Assembly: GCA_000026125.1 (NCBI GenBank) | Contig: CU207211.1 | Coordinates: 2,294,001-2,358,000, forward strand | Direction: 5' to 3' | DNA length: 64,000 nt | From: Herminiimonas arsenicoxydans | Lineage (GTDB): Bacteria > Pseudomonadota > Gammaproteobacteria > Burkholderiales > Burkholderiaceae_D | Shown: in pieces, positions 26,276 through 35,636 of the stretch | Position numbering within the stretch: position 1 is the stretch's first letter | Layout: every line of letters begins with the position of its first letter | Program-made: the position numbers and the translations under genes | Notes under the pieces: model-generated | The model's database searches: none | Told to the model about the DNA's origin: nothing | Seen by the model: the letters and a program-made list of their open reading frames with translations, nothing else

Positions 26276-27124
26276 ATGAAAATTCCCCTGCAACTGAGTT
26301 TCCCTCTTGTGATTGAAAGCTCCGCGCTTCGGCACTGCTCAGGATGCAGCATGCGCCAGATATGCCTGCCGGCCGGGCTCAATCAACATGATATGCGGCG
26401 CCTGGACCAGATTATTGTGCGCAAAAAGATTGCCAAGGACAGCTACCTGTATCGCATTGGCGATAAGTTCACAGCACTCTACGCAGTACGTATCGGTCAC
26501 TTCAAAACATATCAGGAAAATTTCATAGGCAACCGGCAAATTAACGGTTTTCAGATGAGTGGAGATCTGTTGGGCATGGACGCCATTAGCAACTTACTCC
26601 ATCAATGTGATGCCGTTGCCTTGGACGATAGCGAAGTATGCGTAATCCCTTACTCACGACTCGAAGCATTATTCACTGAGCTGCCGATTCTGATGCGCCA
26701 TTTTCATCGCATCATGAGTCAGGAAATAATCGGCGAGCAGAACATGATCATGATTCTTGGAAATATGTACGCAGAACAGCGTTTCGCCGCTTTTCTTATC
26801 AACTTATCCAGGCGCTATGCTACGCGGGGATACTCACCGATCCGCTTTCAGTTGCGCATGACCAGGGAAGATATTGGAAACTACCTGGGCCTGACCATGG
26901 AAAGCATTAGCCGGATGATTGCAAAATTACGCAAAGGCCGTCTCATCGAGATAGTGCAGCGTGACGTTGAGATACTTGATTTAACGGCGCTAAACAAACT
27001 GGCTGCAGGTATAGATATAATCGAAACTTCGCCCATTTCCATCTGCATAAAGTCTGCCGCGACCGAGGCTGCGGACAATTATTTATTATCCCAGCCGGTA
27101 CAGCAACAGCATCACTTGATCTAG
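26276..27124 (+). CDS. fnr: FNR-type oxygen-sensing regulator
   Basis: 282 codons from ATG 26276 behind CGGAGG (two ATGs further up, 26206 and 26234, are in frame). The [4Fe-4S] ligands are all present: C21, C24, C30 (HCSGCSMRQIC) and C122 (SEVCVIPY). Residues 45-130 form the cyclic-nucleotide-like beta roll, then the dimer helix, then the HTH with E209, S212 and R213, which read TTGAT in E. coli FNR. With this start the numbers match E. coli exactly. It should bind TTGAT-N4-ATCAA when oxygen is absent, and the island has ten such sites. Confidence 0.9.
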   Translation: MKIPLQLSFPLVIESSALRHCSGCSMRQICLPAGLNQHDMRRLDQIIVRKKIAKDSYLYRIGDKFTALYAVRIGHFKTYQENFIGNRQINGFQMSGDLLGMDAISNLLHQCDAVALDDSEVCVIPYSRLEALFTELPILMRHFHRIMSQEIIGEQNMIMILGNMYAEQRFAAFLINLSRRYATRGYSPIRFQLRMTREDIGNYLGLTMESISRMIAKLRKGRLIEIVQRDVEILDLTALNKLAAGIDIIETSPISICIKSAATEAADNYLLSQPVQQQHHLI

Positions 27125-27330
27125 ATGATCTAGAAATAATCAAGTACGACACGCGTGCTTGCCTTCCCTTTAAAGCCTTGTTGAAGACACGGCTGCCGTT
27201 TGCCATCTTTCATGTCCCATGCATTCGAAAGAAGGATCCACTCACATCCTGTACTCCAAGCGCGGGCATGGTATTTTTATTCCTCCCGGCCTGGAATGAA
27301 GCGAAATGGATCTTTTCTTCAAGCGCACTC

Positions 27331-27981
27331 TCAGGCGACAAACAACTTGTCAACGACCTTGGCTACGCCGCGCGTTCGCATCGCTGCATTTAATGCGGCA
27401 CGACGTTCCGCAAGGGATGACACCGAACCGTTCAATGTGATCTGGTCGCCATTGACGATAACCTCTATCCCTTTGGTTTCCGTATGTGCGCGACGCTGCA
27501 AAGCCGCTTCGATATGGTTTTTGATATCGCGCGGCGTCACAGACGGCGTCACGGCAATCTGATTACTTATACCGACTACACCGAGCAAATTCTGCAATGC
27601 TCTTTCAGAAGCAATACGTTGATATTGAAAATCAACATTGCCAGTGAGCGTAATCCATCCGTCTTCGACTTTTATCTTGATGCAATCTTTAGGTACCAGC
27701 GCATTCCATTCCAGAGCCTGGGCTGCGGCTCGGGCGACATCTGCATCCGTACGCTGCACCCAGTCTGGCAGCGCGACATCGAGTTCGACAGCCAGCCCCT
27801 TCACACCTTCGACACGCTGCACCGCTTTTTCTGCAGCATATTTTTCCGCATAGCTGTTCAGGGTTCCGGATAAGGTCACGATGCCGTTATGCACTTCGAC
27901 ACCTATTCCTGTCTCGTCAACTGCAGATTCCCATTCCAACTCATCGATGACATCTTGCTTCAACTGGCGATCGGTTTTCAT
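27331..27981 (-). CDS. Three-BON-domain periplasmic-type stress protein
   Basis: 216 codons, ATG 27981 behind AGAGGG. Three BON domains: about 5-70, 80-145 and 150-215, each with an IxVxVxxGxVTLxG-like core. BON domains bind phospholipid or act in envelope stress (OsmY type). No signal peptide is visible, so location is unsure. Convergent with fnr, and next to usp in the same direction (63 bp). A decayed BON gene also exists at 52396-52473. Confidence 0.82.
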   Translation of the reverse strand: MKTDRQLKQDVIDELEWESAVDETGIGVEVHNGIVTLSGTLNSYAEKYAAEKAVQRVEGVKGLAVELDVALPDWVQRTDADVARAAAQALEWNALVPKDCIKIKVEDGWITLTGNVDFQYQRIASERALQNLLGVVGISNQIAVTPSVTPRDIKNHIEAALQRRAHTETKGIEVIVNGDQITLNGSVSSLAERRAALNAAMRTRGVAKVVDKLFVA

Positions 27982-28044
27982 AAATCCCTCTTTAACAATA
28001 ATGTACGTTCAAGCTATCTATTGGCTGCGAGAATTTTTCTTGTC

Positions 28045-28467
28045 TTATCTATAGACAAGAACCGGTATCGTGCTGTGTGCAAGCACCTTTTGCGTTTCGC
28101 TACCCAGCAATATCTTGTCGATTCCCTTTTTTCCATGCGATGCCATAAAAATGGCATCACAATGAAAATCATTGGCTGCCTTAATGATTTCCTGATAGGG
28201 GTGCACTCCAGTGACCGTGTGTACTTCACAGGCAACACCGGCTTTTTTTGCACACTCCTCCACAAAATTTGCATCCGACACGGCACGTTTCTGCATGTCT
28301 TCTTCAATGGCGCGCAAATCGTAATCGAGAAACAGTTCGGGAAATACTTCCGCAACCGACAAACCCACTATTTTGCTGCCGTAAGACGCCGCAAAATCAA
28401 TTGCTGCCGTTACTGCCTTCTTGGATAAGTCGGAACCATCCGTTGCCAACAATATAGTCTTAAGCAT
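28045..28467 (-). CDS. Universal stress protein, copy 1
   Basis: 140 codons with GGAGG before ATG 28467. UspA fold with KTILLATDGSDLSKKAV at the N-terminus and the ATP-loop pattern G-x2-G-x9-GS in SHGKKGIDKILLGSETQKV. Such proteins protect cells in growth arrest and hypoxia. The FNR box at 28530-28543 with TAGGAT (28503-28508) is just upstream. Similar to the copy at 35637 (about the same length and N-terminus). Confidence 0.9.
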   Translation of the reverse strand: MLKTILLATDGSDLSKKAVTAAIDFAASYGSKIVGLSVAEVFPELFLDYDLRAIEEDMQKRAVSDANFVEECAKKAGVACEVHTVTGVHPYQEIIKAANDFHCDAIFMASHGKKGIDKILLGSETQKVLAHSTIPVLVYR

Positions 28468-28502
28468 GTTTACCTCCCGCGTTGAAGAACTCTGTTGAGA
28501 TT

Positions 28503-28543
28503 ATCCTAGGCGCAAGAAGGGCTAGCAATTTGACATGGATCAA
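28503..28543 (-). promoter_or_regulatory. FNR box and -10 for usp copy 1
   Basis: TTGACATGGATCAA (28530-28543) with TAGGAT (28503-28508, minus strand) 21 bp downstream. Confidence 0.75.
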
Positions 28544-28706
28544 TAGTCGCTCAATCAGAAAAAATATTTGTGAAGCAAGACCACTGCCCTGAAAATACAT
28601 CTGCCATCCGCTTGTGATTGCAGTGGTTCCGCTACTGGACAGCTTGCGCAATTGCAATACATCGACAAAACATCCTGATTAAATAGCGGCGTTGAAGCGC
28701 GATGTA

Positions 28707-28747
28707 TTGATCTGCATCAAATCGACAGCAGCACGCATTACTATGCT
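28707..28747 (+). promoter_or_regulatory. FNR box and -10 for phaC-mgtA
   Basis: Perfect TTGATCTGCATCAA (28707-28720) and TATGCT (28742-28747) 21 bp downstream; phaC starts 29 bp after. It lies divergent from the box at 28530. Confidence 0.78.
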
Positions 28748-28775
28748 GGTTGCATTGCTCTTTCGAGAGGTTGCC

Positions 28776-30569
28776 ATGCTTGAAAAGAATTCCTATGACA
28801 GTCCTCCTTTCGAGCGTATGGCTAGTGCCTGGCTGGCGCCATTGACTTACGATTATCCTGAAAGTGCTAACGAATCTGCATACTTGGATTTGATGAGCAA
28901 TGCGTGGCTCGGCCGCCTGACCTACAACATTTCCCCGGCGGCGATGTTCAACGCCTATGCAGACTGGCTGACTCACTTGTGCTTATCGCCGTCAAAACGC
29001 ATGGTTTTGCTGCAGAAGGCATGGCAAAACTGCTGGCAGTGGCATCTCTACAATCGCAATTGCGTCGTCACTGAGGATCAGCCGCAGTACTGCGTCACGC
29101 CTTTATCGCAAGATCAGCGCTTCAACGATCCGTCATGGAAAAAGTGGCCGTTCAATACCATCTCCCAGGGATTCCTGCTGCAAGAGCAATGGTGGCAGCG
29201 CGCAACCACCGGCGTCCGGGGGGTGTCCAAGCACCATGAGGATGTCGTGACATTTACAGTACGCCAGTTGCTGGACACGCTGGCACCTTCAAACTTTCCG
29301 CTTACCAATCCGGTCGTACAGCAAGCTGCGATCCAGTCATGGGGCCACAACTTCGTGCAGGGCTGGCTGAATGCAGTCGAGGACTGGCGACGGAGCATTG
29401 CAAGCGATACGACTGAACCGGATGATGCATTCAAGGTCGGCAGAGATATCGCCATCTCGCCGGGCAAGGTCGTCTTCCACAACAATCTGATTGAGCTGAT
29501 TCAGTACACACCGACGACCAAAACGGTACATGCAGTGCCCCTGCTGTTCGTGCCGGCCTGGATAATGAAGTACTACATACTCGATCTTTCGCCACAAAAT
29601 TCGCTGGTCAGATATATGGTGAGTCAGGGCTATACCGTATTCATGATCTCGTGGAAAAACCCGCTGGCCGAGGATAGGAATTTGTCGATGGAGGACTATC
29701 GCAAACTTGGTGTGATGGCCGCGATCGATGCAATCACGGAACTGACGCATGCTCCGCAACTAAATGCTGCAGGGTATTGCCTGGGTGGTACCTTGCTGTC
29801 GATTGCGTCGGCCAGCATGGCATGCCATGGCGATGAACGCATAGCCAGCATGAGTCTGTTTGCAGCCCAGGTGGATTTCGAAGAGCCTGGAGAACTGTCT
29901 CTCTTCATTGATGAGAGCCAGATCAGTTTTTTGGAAGCCATCATGTGGGATCAGGGCTATCTCGATACCAAACAAATGGCAGGTGCATTCCAGCTCTTGC
30001 GCTCCAATGACTTGATCTGGTCCCGCAGGCTCAACCAGTATTTACTCGGCCTGAGCGAAAAGAAAAGCGATCTCATGACGTGGAATGCCGATGCCACGCG
30101 TATGCCTTATCGCATGCACTCAGAATATTTACGCCACTTGTTTCTGCACAATGACCTTGCCGAAGGCCGGTATTTCACGGAAGGCAAGTCAATACATCTG
30201 ACGGATATCAGTATCCCCATCTTCGCGGTCGGTACGCTGACCGATCACGTTGCACCATGGCGTTCCGTATTCAAGATCCATCGACTGGCAGATACCGAAG
30301 TCACATTCGCACTCACTTCCGGCGGCCACAATGCCGGGGTGGTGTCACCGCCGGGTCACCCCGATCGCAGTTACCAGATTGCGACGCACGCTGACAAGGA
30401 TCATGCGATGGATGCCGATACATGGCAAGCCACTGTTGCACGCAAGGAAGGGTCATGGTGGCCGGCCTGGGAATCCTGGCTCCGCATGAAATCCGGAAAA
30501 CGCATTCCCCCTCCCCCGATGCCGGCACATAAACCCGCAGCGCCGGGAAAGTATGTGATGCAACCCTGA
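28776..30569 (+). CDS. phaC: Class I poly(3-hydroxyalkanoate) synthase
   Basis: 597 codons from ATG 28776 with GAGAGG upstream. Catalytic triad: C335 in the lipase-like box GYCLGG, D490 in VGTLTDHVAPW and H518 in TSGGHNAG. The N-terminal domain (about 60-240) is the PhaC_N type. It polymerises 3-hydroxyacyl-CoA into storage granules. Unlike the common phaC-phaA-phaB layout, it is in an operon with a P-type ATPase (18 bp on), and phaB and the phasin lie on the facing strand 3-5 kb away. Confidence 0.92.
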   Translation: MLEKNSYDSPPFERMASAWLAPLTYDYPESANESAYLDLMSNAWLGRLTYNISPAAMFNAYADWLTHLCLSPSKRMVLLQKAWQNCWQWHLYNRNCVVTEDQPQYCVTPLSQDQRFNDPSWKKWPFNTISQGFLLQEQWWQRATTGVRGVSKHHEDVVTFTVRQLLDTLAPSNFPLTNPVVQQAAIQSWGHNFVQGWLNAVEDWRRSIASDTTEPDDAFKVGRDIAISPGKVVFHNNLIELIQYTPTTKTVHAVPLLFVPAWIMKYYILDLSPQNSLVRYMVSQGYTVFMISWKNPLAEDRNLSMEDYRKLGVMAAIDAITELTHAPQLNAAGYCLGGTLLSIASASMACHGDERIASMSLFAAQVDFEEPGELSLFIDESQISFLEAIMWDQGYLDTKQMAGAFQLLRSNDLIWSRRLNQYLLGLSEKKSDLMTWNADATRMPYRMHSEYLRHLFLHNDLAEGRYFTEGKSIHLTDISIPIFAVGTLTDHVAPWRSVFKIHRLADTEVTFALTSGGHNAGVVSPPGHPDRSYQIATHADKDHAMDADTWQATVARKEGSWWPAWESWLRMKSGKRIPPPPMPAHKPAAPGKYVMQP

Positions 30570-30587
30570 CTCAACAGAAGAATCGCC

Positions 30588-33254
30588 ATGTTCGCTGTTC
30601 GCAATACGTCTGCCGCTACTGCGAAGTTATCTGTTTTCGAGGATGCGCAGAAAATTGCACACACACCCGAACGCACGGTGGAGCGGGAGATGCGACGCAT
30701 TGCCGCACTCTCGGCAGAAGCCGTCATTCAGGAGCAACACTCCTCTCTCCAGGGTTTGTCTGCCGTCGAGGCGGCAAGCCGGCAACGCATTTACGGTCCC
30801 AACCTGATCGCTGCCGAAGCGCAACGATCAGGCTGGAAACGCTTTATGGCGTTGCTGGCCAGCCCCCTGTCTCTGCTGTTGCTGGTACTGGCGGGGGTCA
30901 ACCTTGCCATTGGCGAGACCTGGGGCGGCCTGATGATAGGCATCATGGTCATGCTGTCGTCGCTGCTGTCGTTTGTACAGGAGCACCGCTCTGATCGCGC
31001 TGCGCAAAAGCTGCGCTCGATGGTGGCAACCACGGCTACCGTGCTGCGTACCACCAAGGGAAAAATAGAGATTCCATTGGTAGGACTGGTGCCAGGAGAT
31101 ATTATTTTTCTGTCGGCAGGCGACATCATCCCTGCCGACGTTCGCATACTGTCGTCCAAATCCCTGTTCATCAGTCAGGCTGCATTAACCGGTGAGTCGC
31201 TGCCCGTCGAAAAAACTCCTTTCGCGATCGCACAAAATGATGCGGAAGTATTCTCGGACATCGTCAATCTGGCCTTCATGGGTACGAATGTCATGAGCGG
31301 TACCGGGATGGCGATCGTCATCGCGACCGCAGAACATACTGCATTCGGCCATATTGCAGCCGACCTTGTCAAAAGACGCGAGATAAGCAGTTTCGATCAG
31401 GGCATTAACAAATACATACGCCTGATCATCCTTTTCATGCTGGTCATGGTGCCGCTGGTATTTCTCGTCAATGGATTGAGCAAAGGCGACTGGCTCGAAG
31501 CATTGCTGTTCGCTGTCGCCGTTGCCGTAGGGCTGACGCCGGAAATGCTGCCCATGATCATCACCATCAATCTTGCCAAAGGTGCATTGGCGATGTCCGA
31601 GAAAAAGGTGATCGTCAAACGACTGAATGCCATCCAGAATTTTGGCGCCATGGATATACTGTGTACGGACAAGACCGGCACCCTGACGCAAGACAAGATC
31701 ATTCTCGAACAGCACGTCGATATTGACGGCACTGATTCGTCCAAGGTGGTGGAGTATGCCTACCTCAACAGCTACTTCCAGACCGGGATGAAGAACCTGC
31801 TCGACGTCGCGATCCTCAGCTATGTCGATGTGCATGAAAAAATCGAACCGGACAAGCATTATCAGAAAATTGATGAGGTACCGTTTGACTTCGAACGCCG
31901 CCGCATGTCAGTTATCGTGCAGCAAGCGAATGGCAGCCGCCTGCTCATATGCAAGGGCGCGGCAGAAGAAATATTAAGCGTTTGCACCGATGCCGAACAT
32001 GGTGGCGTTCCGGCACCGCTGGCCTCGCAGCATGGCACCGCCATGAATCAGACAGTAGACAGCCTGAATCAAGATGGCTTCCGTGTGATCGCGGTCGCGT
32101 ACAAGCAATTGCCACCCCAACCAGCGGACAGCGCGGACGCATTCAGCAAGACGGATGAATCGGCACTCACATTGCTGGGTTACATCGCATTTCTTGATCC
32201 TCCGAAGGACAGTGCCTCCGAGGCCATCATTGCACTGCATCACTATGGGGTTAACGTAAAAGTCCTGAGTGGCGATAATGGCGCCGTGGTTCTCAACGTT
32301 TGCCGCCATGTCGGTCTGGCTGGCGACCATGTCGTACTCGGCAATGATATCGATGCGCTCGACGACGATGCTCTGGGTAATATTGCGGAACGATCCAGCA
32401 TGTTTGCCAAGCTCAATCCCATGCAGAAAGCACGCGTGATCCGGTGCCTGCAAAAGCGCAACCATGTCGTCGGGTACCTGGGTGACGGCATCAACGATGG
32501 CGCCGCATTAAAAGCTGCTGATGTTGGCATATCCGTCGATAGTGCTGTTGATATCGCCAAGGAGTCTGCCGACATCATTCTCATGCGCAAAAGTCTGATC
32601 GTGCTGAAAGATGGCGTACTCGAAGGACGCAGGGTTTTCGGCAACATCACGAAGTACATCAAAATGAGTTCCAGCTCCAATTTTGGCAATATGCTGAGCG
32701 TACTGGGGGCCAGCGCCATGCTGCCATTTTTACCCATGGCGCCGATACAGATCTTGTTGAATAACCTTCTGTACGATGTCTCCCAGACGGCGATTGCAAC
32801 CGACCACGTGGATCGCGACTATCTGAAGCAGCCACGGCGCTGGGAAATTACGGACATCGGTCGTTTCATGCTGACCCTGGGGCCAGTCAGCTCCCTGTTC
32901 GATTACCTGACTTTTGGCATACTCTGGTTCGTCTTCGGCGCTGCACATCAATCGGTGCTGTTTCAGACTGGCTGGTTCGTCGAATCTCTTCTGTCACAAA
33001 CTCTGGTTGTGCATATCATCCGTACCGGCAAGATTCCATTTGCTCAAAGCAAGCCTAGCCTGCCCTTGCTGATGACGACTATCATGATAGTGCTGCTGGC
33101 ATTGTGGTTGCCGACATCGCCTTTTTCAGATGCCTTGGGGCTGACTGCATTACCGCTCTTGCTGAATATCGCCATTTTGCTGATCGTGTCGTCCTATCTT
33201 CTTCTGACCCAGTTATTGAAATCCTGGCTCATGTCACGTTTCGGATTGAAATAA
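30588..33254 (+). CDS. mgtA: P-type ATPase of the MgtA (Mg2+) class
   Basis: 888 codons. P-type motifs: TGES (201-204), PEMLP (318-322) in the fourth membrane helix, the phosphorylated D361 in DKTGTLT, and GDGINDGAAL. The PEMLP motif and length match MgtA/MgtB Mg2+ importers rather than Ca2+ or H+ pumps. Ten membrane helices expected. Encoded 18 bp after phaC, so it should be made under the same FNR control. Substrate by family, not shown. Confidence 0.88.
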   Translation: MFAVRNTSAATAKLSVFEDAQKIAHTPERTVEREMRRIAALSAEAVIQEQHSSLQGLSAVEAASRQRIYGPNLIAAEAQRSGWKRFMALLASPLSLLLLVLAGVNLAIGETWGGLMIGIMVMLSSLLSFVQEHRSDRAAQKLRSMVATTATVLRTTKGKIEIPLVGLVPGDIIFLSAGDIIPADVRILSSKSLFISQAALTGESLPVEKTPFAIAQNDAEVFSDIVNLAFMGTNVMSGTGMAIVIATAEHTAFGHIAADLVKRREISSFDQGINKYIRLIILFMLVMVPLVFLVNGLSKGDWLEALLFAVAVAVGLTPEMLPMIITINLAKGALAMSEKKVIVKRLNAIQNFGAMDILCTDKTGTLTQDKIILEQHVDIDGTDSSKVVEYAYLNSYFQTGMKNLLDVAILSYVDVHEKIEPDKHYQKIDEVPFDFERRRMSVIVQQANGSRLLICKGAAEEILSVCTDAEHGGVPAPLASQHGTAMNQTVDSLNQDGFRVIAVAYKQLPPQPADSADAFSKTDESALTLLGYIAFLDPPKDSASEAIIALHHYGVNVKVLSGDNGAVVLNVCRHVGLAGDHVVLGNDIDALDDDALGNIAERSSMFAKLNPMQKARVIRCLQKRNHVVGYLGDGINDGAALKAADVGISVDSAVDIAKESADIILMRKSLIVLKDGVLEGRRVFGNITKYIKMSSSSNFGNMLSVLGASAMLPFLPMAPIQILLNNLLYDVSQTAIATDHVDRDYLKQPRRWEITDIGRFMLTLGPVSSLFDYLTFGILWFVFGAAHQSVLFQTGWFVESLLSQTLVVHIIRTGKIPFAQSKPSLPLLMTTIMIVLLALWLPTSPFSDALGLTALPLLLNIAILLIVSSYLLLTQLLKSWLMSRFGLK

Positions 33255-33469
33255 CATGCGAGACAGATGTGATCGCATCGACAAAACATCTACCCTCGCG
33301 CATCAGAAGTATGATTGCCGGCCGCAGTCAAGGATTGGTTGCGTTGACTGAAATAGGTCCGGCCGATGCAAGTGCTGACAGCGGGAGACATACATGCTTG
33401 CGATGTACGCGTCTTGTCACTCAAACGTAAAATGTTGGCAAGGATCGAAACGATCAATGAAAAATGGAC

Positions 33470-33514
33470 GGCAGCCCATGCCAAAAATTTACATCGCAAT
33501 TGGCATGGGCTGCC
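33470..33514. terminator. 15-bp hairpin between mgtA and phasin
   Basis: Perfect inverted repeat GGCAGCCCATGCCAA (33470-33484) and TTGGCATGGGCTGCC (33500-33514), 15-nt loop. On the minus strand it is followed by GTCCATTTTTC, so it can end the phasin transcript and probably also mgtA. The rest of 33255-33587 shows no gene. Confidence 0.6.
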
Positions 33515-33587
33515 ATCATGCCGTTGGCACGCAACTATGGATGCGCATCAAAAATCATCTGGCTCATATGGCGCAGCAATGCATGCA

Positions 33588-34145
33588 CTATTTCGAACTA
33601 CGGGGCTTGGCCTGATGATTCGTTCCTTTCCGCGCAGCCTGATGTACGAGGTCGGAATCAACAGCATCCATAAAATGGAGCATGTTTTTGTTCCAGTCTG
33701 CATATCCTTTACTTGCCTGCTCCACCATACTCTGGAAGATCGGCATTCCCGGGAAATTTCCATTCGCCATACTCGTGTCATCGGTTTCTGATGCACTGCC
33801 ATTCATGCTCGATATTTGTGTCGCCTGCTGCTGCGCCATTTTCAACATTTCTGCCTGAAGATCCAGCATGATTTTTGTCAGATGCTGCCCATAGGATGCG
33901 GCAATCTCGACATTTTTCTTGAATTGATTCATATCCAGCAGTGGAGAGATTGCATTCCCATCCATCTGCCTTATCTGCTCGGACTGCGCCGACCAGCTTG
34001 CACGTGCCTGCTTCAACACTTCAAGGTTCAAGGCTGCGATCTTGAATGCCGCATCGTATGCGTTGCCAGCGGCTGCCTTATACAAACCGAGTTCTGATTC
34101 AAACAGGTTTTTCAGGTTAGTGGGTGCCTTCGTTGTAGAAAACAT
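33588..34145 (-). CDS. Phasin-family granule protein
   Basis: 185 codons, AAGGAG before ATG 34145. Helical amphipathic phasin domain (about 8-115) with NLFESELGLYKAAAGNAYDAAFK..., then a Ser/Asn/Met-rich linker and a second short helical part. Phasins coat PHA granules and control their number. Last gene of the minus-strand unit phaB-hemerythrin-phasin. Confidence 0.85.
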   Translation of the reverse strand: MFSTTKAPTNLKNLFESELGLYKAAAGNAYDAAFKIAALNLEVLKQARASWSAQSEQIRQMDGNAISPLLDMNQFKKNVEIAASYGQHLTKIMLDLQAEMLKMAQQQATQISSMNGSASETDDTSMANGNFPGMPIFQSMVEQASKGYADWNKNMLHFMDAVDSDLVHQAARKGTNHQAKPRSSK

Positions 34146-34169
34146 GGGGGTGCTCCTTGGTGGGGTGCA

Positions 34170-34634
34170 TCATCGAACATGCCCGATATGATGCGGATGT
34201 TTTTCAGACTGCTGTTCCGGTTTGAAAACAAGGTGGTTGATCGGCTTGGCTCCCGCTATTTTTAGCGCCTTTACAAACGGAGCATCCATCTTGACCAGAT
34301 GCCACAGCAGCCATTGCGGCAACATGTTCAACACCTGCCGCGGCAGCTGGTAATCTCCATTCATCGCCTTTGCAAGAGCCTGATGCATAGCACCGAGCAG
34401 ACCTGCATGCTGTTCACGATGCGCGCGTAACTCCGGATAATCCATACTCTCCATTAACTGTTCCTCAATCCGGAAATCCATCTCCAGCAGCTCCACCAAA
34501 TGCGGCAAGCGCCTGACAAATTCAAAGTTGGGAACCTGCATCAAGCTCATGATTTCACGCATCAAGACCTTATGAGCCTTATCCATCTCGATAATGCCCA
34601 AGGATAGATTCGGTTGCGGAAAAATTTGTTCCAT
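34170..34634 (-). CDS. Bacteriohemerythrin-like protein
   Basis: 154 codons from ATG 34634, which is correctly spaced from AAGGAG; an upstream ATG (34652) carries that site inside the reading frame. Four-helix bundle with the diiron ligands visible in DKAHKVL, HLVELLEMDFRIEEQLM, HREQH and LWHLVKMDAPF. Binds oxygen reversibly or senses it. It lies between phaB (48 bp) and the phasin (24 bp), an unusual place for a hemerythrin. Confidence 0.82.
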   Translation of the reverse strand: MEQIFPQPNLSLGIIEMDKAHKVLMREIMSLMQVPNFEFVRRLPHLVELLEMDFRIEEQLMESMDYPELRAHREQHAGLLGAMHQALAKAMNGDYQLPRQVLNMLPQWLLWHLVKMDAPFVKALKIAGAKPINHLVFKPEQQSEKHPHHIGHVR

Positions 34635-34682
34635 ATCTCTCTCTCCTTGCATAAATCAAGTTTGAAATAGCGGCGTTCAACA

Positions 34683-35405
34683 TTACGCCATGAACTGTCC
34701 GCCATTGACATCAAAAGTAGCGCCAGTAATGAAGCCAGACGCGTTGTCGGCCAGGAACACAACGAGCCGGGCAATATCGCTTCCTGTTCCCAAATGTCCC
34801 ACCGGAATTCCTGTCACGATTTTTTCCAGCACTTCCTGCGGAATGGCGGAAACCATATCCGTATCGCAATAACCAGGCGCAATTGCATTAACAGTGATGT
34901 TCTTGCGCGCACTTTCAAGTGCAAGTGATTTGGTAAAGCCAAAAATACCTGCTTTCGCTGCAGCATAGTTGGCCTGTCCTATCTGTCCACGTTCACCATT
35001 CACCGAACTGATATTGATGATTCTTCCGAAATTTCGTTCACGCATACCTTCAATGACATTGCGGGACATATTAAAAACAGAACCGAGATTTGTATTGATG
35101 ACTTCAATCCATTGCCCGGGTGTCATGTGATGCAAAACCGCGTCACGCGTTATCCCCGCATTGTTCACCAGTATGTCTATGGGACCAACATCCAGTTCAA
35201 CCTGACGAATCCCTTCCTGACACTGCGCATAATCGGAAACATCCCAGCAAAAAACAGGAATAGATGTATTTTTTCTGAACTCCGCTGCGGTATCGGCATT
35301 GTGGTGATAAGTCACTGCTACAGCGTAACCAGCCGAACGCAAATAGATTGCGATTGCTGCACCCAAACCTCTGGTTCCACCACTAACCAATGCAGTCTTT
35401 TTCAT
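34683..35405 (-). CDS. phaB: Acetoacetyl-CoA reductase (NADPH)
   Basis: 240 codons. SDR with SGGTRGLG near the N-terminus and catalytic S134, Y147, K151 (ISSVNGERGQIGQANYAAAK). Reduces acetoacetyl-CoA to (R)-3-hydroxybutyryl-CoA, the precursor for PhaC. Related to FabG; the neighbours make PhaB the likely role. The upstream FNR box (35476-35489) is 71 bp from the start. Confidence 0.9.
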   Translation of the reverse strand: MKKTALVSGGTRGLGAAIAIYLRSAGYAVAVTYHHNADTAAEFRKNTSIPVFCWDVSDYAQCQEGIRQVELDVGPIDILVNNAGITRDAVLHHMTPGQWIEVINTNLGSVFNMSRNVIEGMRERNFGRIINISSVNGERGQIGQANYAAAKAGIFGFTKSLALESARKNITVNAIAPGYCDTDMVSAIPQEVLEKIVTGIPVGHLGTGSDIARLVVFLADNASGFITGATFDVNGGQFMA

Positions 35406-35448
35406 GGGGAATCCAATTCAAAAACGGGTATGTTTTTCGTACAAACAA

Positions 35449-35489
35449 AATGTAGTGTGAAAGGGATGGCGGCATTTGATAAATATCAA
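35449..35489 (-). promoter_or_regulatory. FNR box and -10 for phaB-hemerythrin-phasin
   Basis: Perfect TTGATAAATATCAA (35476-35489) with TACATT (35449-35454, minus strand) 21 bp downstream. Confidence 0.78.
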
Positions 35490-35636
35490 ACGTATGACAA
35501 TTCGATCAATCAAAATATCCGGTAATTCATCAGTGGAAATAAAGTAAATCCACGCAAAATTGGTGACAAATATTTTATGCCCAACTATTTTCCGGATCAA
35601 TTCCGGCTGAGCACATCCGCTGTAAAAAAATATAAA

